In this document: positions 58,873-64,000 of the stretch, piece after piece
Position numbering within the stretch: position 1 is the stretch's first letter
How the letters are laid out: every line of letters begins with the position of its first letter
Origin: Haematococcus lacustris
Lineage: Eukaryota; Chlorophyta; Chlorophyceae; Chlamydomonadales; Haematococcaceae
DNA length: 64,000 nucleotides
Direction of reading: 5' to 3'
NCBI GenBank assembly: GCA_030144725.1
Contig: JASKMD010000031.1
Span: forward strand, 9,211,823-9,275,822
Made by a program: the position numbers and the translations under genes
Notes under the pieces: generated by a model
Databases searched by the model: none
Seen by the model: only the letters and a program-made list of their open reading frames with translations
Told to the model about the DNA's origin: nothing

Positions 58873-59059
58873 CTTTGATGCTTTGCTGTGCACGGCCTAC
58901 TAACTGGATAATTATTCTGGATAGGTGAAAGGTAGCTGGCTGGGTTGGCTACATACTGAGCCAGCTAGCATTAAATTTGGCGCAGCGAGTGCAGAGTTAC
59001 AGCCATCCTACTACCAGGGGTCGGTTTACTGCCATTTTTTGAATGTTGGGGGCGCCTGA

Positions 59060-59066
59060 CACAAAG
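59060..59066. other. 7-bp target-site duplication, right
   Basis: CACAAAG, the partner of 53526-53532. The next bases (GCTCAACACAAA) continue the pre-existing target repeat. Confidence 0.75.
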
Positions 59067-60448
59067 GCTCAACACAAATGCTCAACACAAAGGCACACAG
59101 TAGTTGGTGTGTATGCTCGACGGTTGGTACTCCTTATTGTTACTCCAGGGACATAGGAGTCACGCTGAATCCAATGCCTGGCTTGTGGGCCCGCAGCCAG
59201 GTCAGCAGCCAGCTTCATATTGCTAAGCGTTCTCTTTCCCTGTCCATGAAAATATTGCACTGGCTGGACATGCAGGGTCACCAGGCTTGGAAGAGCAGCA
59301 CTGCTTGTGCAGCAGCATGCATCCTAGCAGCATCTTACTGGAGGTGGCCCTGCAGCTGGAGGCATGCGTGCTTCAGTGTTGACAGCACTGGGCTGCTGAC
59401 AGGCTGGGACTGTTGACTGCTGAGTGTTGTCTGTTGGGCAGCATTAGTGCGCTGAGCCTGGCTGCTTGTCAGCCTGATTCTAAGTGGATGGACAGGCCCA
59501 GAAGCATGGTAGCCATGGCAAGTGACATGGCCAGTGTCTGGCTGATGACTTCCGTGGCACTAATGATGCCCGGCACAGGGTAAGGCTGCCCTGTGGGAAG
59601 GCCACGAGCAGCATGGTAGTGCTCACCCTTGCTACAGCCCCTTTGTCCCTCACTAGGGCCTCCATTTGAGCCGGACCAGCAGTGGCCACTAGCAGCCACT
59701 AGCGGGAATATACTAGGGGGCAATAGTGGCCCGACTGTGTGGAGTACACCCAGTGCACATGGCACATGAGCGCCTACCACCTACATTATTGCCTGACCAC
59801 GAGGGCTATCGTGTAGAGTTGGCATGACAAAACATGCGCTAATGTAAGCTGATGTCAGCTCAAATGGGGGGGGGCACACACTACTGTGCCTCAGCAGGCT
59901 GCTGCTGCTGCTGGGCCTTTGGTGGCTTGTCTCGCAGCCGGTACCCTTGCTACAGCCGGGCTTGTGGCTGTAGCGCTCAACATGCTAGGCTTAGGGGAGA
60001 GCTGGTGTCACCCGTTGCGGCTGTGTCAATGGTCTGGGTTGCCCTGCGGCGGCACCGAGGCACAGGCAGCTGCAAGACCGCCCTCCCAGCAGCAGCACGC
60101 AGCACTGCCGTGTGTGTTCGGGCTCCAGTGTGTTCAGAGCCTCAGGACTTGCAGGATGTGGAATTGGTAGGAACATACTGCATTGGTGGAGACCAGAGAC
60201 CGACAGACACAGTACGATGGCCCTATTGAGGGGTGCTAGGATGCAGGTACACGTCCGATGCCTCAGCATTGCAGGGGAAGCGCTGTGTCCCAAGGCTACG
60301 CGGTGGCTGCAGCGGCTACACAAATCATTGGAAACGGATCACTGTTCCGGTCTGGTTGCAACTCGTGTAGTGTGGTGTAGCATGAGGGCTGTGGGGATCA
60401 AAACTTGTTCCGGTTTAGGGTTGACGTTTGGGTGGCATTTCGTCACCT
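59067..60448. other. Spacer upstream of the chlorophyllase gene
   Basis: No supported gene. 59828-59915 resembles 28845-28925 (dispersed repeat). The first 30 bp continue the TTTGTGTTGAGC target repeat (minus strand). The chlorophyllase promoter should lie at the right end, but I recognise no specific element. Confidence 0.45.
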
Positions 60449-63064
60449 ATGCTGCGCTGCCTCTATTGCGCTGCGGTTGTCACCCATGCTCTTGCATACG
60501 CCGCAGCAATCAGCACCGACGAGCCGGTTTGGCTACATTCGGGGCCCTTCGACGTCGTCCACTCCGCGGACGTGCTGGACCTGCTGCCTGGGGCGGTCCC
60601 CAGCTGTGGGCCCGGGCCCTGCCGCCTGAAGCTGACATTGTCTAGCCCTGCTCGTCAACCCTCTTCCCCAGCCTCCTTCTCACCAACGTGAGCGAATACA
60701 GGCATACTGCTGCTACATCCCTGACCTGCTGGCAGTGCTCAGGCCCTGTTCACCACCGCGGCCACAGCAACAGTGGGGTCGGGCGACTGCAGGGTGCTGC
60801 TGCTCTCAGGCTTTCAGCTGCCCGCCTCATACTATCACACCTACGCCCATGGCCTGGCCACCTGGGGCTACACAGTCCTGCAGGTGCGCTGCCACTCGCA
60901 CGGCCCACACCTGAGAGGTGTGGGGAGCAGGCACCACAGCTGACGCATGAGGCGTGCTAAGGAGGCTGAGAACGAGAGGTCTGGCCATGCGGGCAGCACC
61001 CAGTGCATTAGGTGTAGGTGGGCCCTGCCCTACCCGCAGTACGACCTGCCTGGCGCTGTCTTGAAGCCCTTTGTGCGTGATGAGGAGGAGGTGGGCTGCA
61101 TGCCCCTGCTGCTGGACTGGCTGCGGGACCAGGGCCGGGACCCTAGCTCTGCACTGTACGAGGTGGTGGACACGCAGTGAGCGCGGCAGGGGGCCTGCTG
61201 CTGCTGCTGCTGCCCAGCCTGCTGAGCTGCCCTGCCAGCATGAGCCAGCCTGGTCTGCAGCCCGTTGTGGCAGCAATGGCGCTGTGTGGTGCTGCAGGAA
61301 CGTGGCGGCTGTGGGGCACAGCAGAGGGGCCAAGCTAGCAGCCTTGCTGTTGGCAGGTGCGAAGGCTTCGTGGGCCAGGCGTGGGCTGCTGGGCTGCCAG
61401 GTGTCCCCAGTGGCCTGGCTTTCACGCCTTGGTGGAGACTTGCTGCGTCACAGTGTGACAGTGTGGCACCAGGACATACCCAGCCGTCAGAGTCAGAGTC
61501 AGAGTCAGAGTCAGGGGCAGGGTCAAGGGCAAGGCTGTACACTGCAGGCGGTGGGCTGTTGAGACGTGGCTGCTGCACCGGTTAGTGCCGGCCAGGGGCT
61601 AAGCCTGGGGGCTGCTGGGGCGTGCAGTGGGCCATACCTACCTTGTCTGCTCGCCTGCTCCAGCCCTAGCCTGGCTGTGTTGTGTCGTGTGGCTGCAGGC
61701 GGTGTGGCGCAGGTGCGCAGCGCTGTGCTGGTGGACCCTGTGGACCTAAGCCGCGAGACACGCAGCGCCGCCTACCCCTCAGCAGTGGAGGCGCTGGCCA
61801 CGGCTGCTGCCCAGGGCCGACCCACGGCTGCGCTGCTGCTGGGTGTGGGGCAGGGTCATGGGGTGGGGTGTGGCGGGGTGGGGTGGTCTGTGTCCTGGGT
61901 GTGGCGGTGACTATGAGGCGCAAACGCAAGAAACTATGCCGCAGTTAACAGGCTGTGTCCCTGCTGCTTCCCTTGCTGCTGATGTTCTCAGTTGTTACCT
62001 TTGCTGCAGCTGCTGTCTGAAACCCTTGGTTGCGGGAGTCCACAGGGTATGTACCCAGCCCTGCCTCGTGTGCAGGGGGTGGGGTCAGCGGCTGGTGCAA
62101 CCCCAGCGAAGAGGGCTGGGGCAAGTTCTGGCCTGTGCTGGGTCAGGGCTCCTGGCTGCAGGTGCGTGCTCACAGGGTCCGGCTGCTGGCTGCCAGGTAG
62201 TCTTGGTGATGAGCGGGCGAGGGTGACAGGCACTGAGGGGTGTTGTGCCCGTTGTGCAGGTGGTGACGGCTGCCGGGCACATGCAGTTCACTGACGCCAA
62301 GGGCCCGGCTGGCTGGGTGTGGGACCGCTTTTGTGGTGCAGGCAACACCAGCCACAAGGTAGGTCTGAGTAAGGCATATGGTCTTCCTCCTGCTGCAGAG
62401 ACCGAAGGGGACCACCCCAGACACCTTGGCTGGTAGCCTACAAGCTCCAGGTTGCCACCTGGCCCTCATTGCATGAGCGGCTACTGTTTCCTGCTCTGCC
62501 ACCCCCTCAACGCCACATGATGAGCATACCCTGAACTAAGGCGACCCCACCTGAGCAGTGCACAGACCCCAACCCCGATTGATGGCAGCTTGTGTTTCAG
62601 TCCTCAACCTTTGGGAGTTGGCTGGTATCCATCCTAGCCCTTTCCTCCTCTTTGTAACAACCACAACAACTACCCAGGCACCCGGCTCACCACTCACCTT
62701 TGTGAAACAACAACTACCCAGTCACCCGGCTCCAGCTGCTGCCTCGCCCTCTTGTACTGCCCTACACAGGCTGTCATGAAGCTTAGTGTGGCAGCCTCGG
62801 TGGCGTGGCTGCAGACCAGCTTTCGCCAGCAGCAACAGGTGTGTGGGCAGGCAGTAGGCGGCGTTGTGCTCAGCTGGCAGTCAGGTTGTGCACCATCCAC
62901 CTGCACTTGAGACATGGGCGACTGAACTGCCGCTTTGCTTCCATGTTTTCATGTAGGGTGAGCTTGGTGACTATATGGTGTGGGTGGAGCAACTCTTGGA
63001 GCAGGGCGTGCTGGCCCAGGTGGCGCGTAAGGAAGTCGCCGGTGATGCAACGCGAGCTGATTAG
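60449..63064 (+). CDS. CLH: Chlorophyllase-like alpha/beta hydrolase, multi-exon
   Basis: Chlorophyllase removes the phytol tail of chlorophyll (chlorophyll to chlorophyllide), a step in pigment turnover. Exons: 60449-60687, 60793-60883, 61040-61176, 61298-61356, 61699 to about 61850, a short one near 61990-62045 (weak), about 62090-62160, 62260-62358, 62770-62838, 62957-63064. Phases agree for exons 1-5 and 8-10. Key motifs: VLLLSGFQLPASYYHTYAHG (oxyanion strand), the nucleophile elbow VAAVGHSRGAKLAAL with Ser in GHSRG as in chlorophyllases, VLVDPVD with the likely acid Asp, and VVTAAGHMQF with the likely catalytic His. EEGWGKFWPVLGQGSWLQ precedes the His exon. The start gives MLRCLYCAAVVTHALAYAAA, which looks like a cleavable signal or short transit sequence; an upstream start cannot be excluded. 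The junction before exon 7 is not resolved. A related plastid hydrolase is the main alternative. Confidence 0.87.
62656..62731 (+). repeat. Tandem duplication in a chlorophyllase intron
   Basis: ACAACAACTACCCAGGCACC at about 62661 is repeated with small changes about 47 bp later (AACAACAACTACCCAGTCACC). The stretch begins with TGTAACAACCAC, similar to the TGTAACAACTAC word near 29112-29126 (minus strand). Confidence 0.6.
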
Positions 63065-63427
63065 GCAATCTTTGATCTGCCCAGTTAACGACTAATCAAG
63101 TATCAGCTTCAGTGCCAGGCTGGTCCTCTGCAAAAGAGCATGAACCCACCCAGGACCATGCCTCTCAGCTCTCACAGTCGGATGACGTGCTGATGCATAC
63201 CACAGCACGGCCACTCCGCTTTGATTATGTTGCTTAGTCCCTGAGATGTCCCCAAATGCGTCCCGCTCCCCCCGCACCGTATACAGCCGGTGAGCCGCGA
63301 AGCTTGACATCAGGCTAGACACTCCGAGGCTAACTGACGACGCGTCGCAGTGTGCACCATGCGACAACGACTCCATACATCACTTTGCTGCGCGTGTGCC
63401 GTGCTTTCCCGTGTCTTCAGGCCTAGG

Positions 63428-63885
63428 CCTAACCCCCGTCAGGCCAGGTGATCCAACGGCTGGTGAGCCCAGCCTGGAGCCAGCGGCATGCTAACTGTGT
63501 GCAGGGCGTGATGTGGTGCCATGAGGTGCCGCCCAAACCCCCTTCCCCAGCTCAGGCCCACCCTTCCCCCGCCCAGGCCCCCCTCCCTCCAGCCCATGCC
63601 CAGCTCCTCCCTGCTGTACCTGGCACAGTGCCACGACCCCAGGCACCCCCATGGGGCAGGTGGCTGGACCGGGACACCAACGGGTGCCTCAATCTCCAGC
63701 GCATTGGAAAAAGCATGCATCGCCCCCTGGAGATGTGCCAATGAGATGACTACAAGGCGCTCGCCCCCCATCGGCAATGAGTACCAGCAGGGCTATAATC
63801 GCCAAAGGGCAGGCAGAAGTTGCACCTGGCCGCAGAGTACTGGCGGGGCATTAATGGCCGGGCCCGCAATAACGCATAAGCCCTA
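63428..63885 (+). pseudogene. Remnant of a TnpB/Fanzor-like transposon protein (C-terminal part)
   Basis: Reads GQVIQRLVSPAWSQRH, VQGVMWCHEVPP, a Pro/Ala-rich linker, then GRWLDRDTNGCLNLQRIGKS and RPLEMCQ. D-R-D-x-N-x3-N fits the last RuvC motif of TnpB and Fanzor RNA-guided nucleases. A TGA follows EMCQ, and then a frameshift; the expected continuation (IGNEYQQGYNRQR) is in another frame at about 63765-63805. The zinc-ribbon cysteines normally just upstream are not evident. The family assignment is inferred from this motif and needs a profile search. Confidence 0.45.
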
Positions 63886-64000
63886 GTGGTTTACTCAGGC
63901 TGTTAGCCTTACAAAGCATCAAGCTGTTAGTTTTGATGAGATGCCCAGCGGCATAGGGGGGAAGTGCCACCGGTGTGGGGTTTGTGATCATCAAGGGTTC
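63886..64000. other. Right edge, nothing recognised
   Basis: 115 bp past the transposon remnant without any recognisable gene or repeat; the element may continue beyond the window. Confidence 0.4.

Larger units (their letters stand above)
53533..59059 (+). mobile_element. DNA transposon with TCAGGCG ends and 7-bp target duplication (large copy, split by a hAT)
   Basis: The terminal inverted repeats are 17 bp and perfect: TCAGGCGCCCCCAACAT at 53533-53549 and its complement at 59043-59059. The flanking direct repeat is CACAAAG (53526-53532 and 59060-59066), exactly 7 bp. The total is 5527 bp; without the hAT and one copy of its target duplication it was about 3414 bp. It encodes one spliced transposase on the plus strand (54373-58835). 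The leader before the ATG has C-rich CCCACCCCCTCCCAG repeats (54180-54335). The target is itself a short tandem repeat of TTTGTGTTGAGC (minus strand), which makes the duplication slightly less clean, but the 20830 copy gives the same 7-bp length at an unrelated site. Confidence 0.85.

Noticed and set aside
53526..59066. Mutator-type 9-bp duplication (reading the ends as CAGG...CCTG)
   Set aside because: It would need a mismatch in the large copy and fails in the 20830 copy, whereas TCAGG ends give exact 7-bp repeats in both.

Overview
The window is nuclear DNA of a eukaryote, most likely a GC-rich chlorophycean (volvocalean) green alga; Haematococcus is my best guess, by inference only. The evidence is intron-dense genes with GC-rich introns full of CAG, CCT and GGGC runs, a TGTAA polyadenylation signal just upstream of the LINE poly(A) tail, a chlorophyllase gene, and the types of mobile element present. 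A run of 500 N (30059-30558) marks an assembly gap.

Three host genes can be named from their translated exons. A condensin I CAP-G gene runs leftwards (20593 to 10307, about 20 exons). POLA2, the B subunit of DNA polymerase alpha-primase, runs rightwards (22959 to 27674). These two lie head to head across 2.4 kb, and that spacer contains a transposon copy. A chlorophyllase-like alpha/beta hydrolase runs rightwards (60449 to 63064, about 10 exons). A fourth, unrecognised gene on the minus strand (about 50.0-53.2 kb) has at least four exons that each encode a membrane helix.

The rest is mostly mobile and repetitive DNA. From left to right: a (GGGGCAGCAGCA) array whose downstream flank is present twice (1-374 and about 8640-8973); a LINE with an intact 1.9-2.0 kb-codon-scale ORF (about 1,900 codons) and A25 tail (to 7181); CAP-G and POLA2; a degraded TnpB/Fanzor-like fragment (29.3-29.6 kb); a 15 kb minisatellite with a 4293-bp higher-order repeat, studded with 11 copies of a fold-back MITE (30.6-46.1 kb); a 633-bp pure (CCCCG)n block (47.3-48.0 kb); a broken LINE reverse-transcriptase fragment (48.5-49.5 kb); the membrane-protein gene; a 5.5 kb DNA transposon (53533-59059); the chlorophyllase gene; and a second TnpB/Fanzor-like fragment at the right edge.

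The most interesting structure is the 53533-59059 transposon. It has 17-bp inverted ends beginning TCAGGCG and an exact 7-bp target duplication. A shorter relative at 20830-22241 has the same ends and its own exact 7-bp duplication. The large copy has been split by a complete 2105-bp hAT element (15-bp inverted ends, exact 8-bp duplication), which landed 37 bp into the transposase coding sequence. Conceptually removing the hAT puts a Kozak-type ATG in frame with the rest of the gene. The transposase also has an intron largely filled by a (GGGCT)n array, and the short copy has the same array at the matching site.
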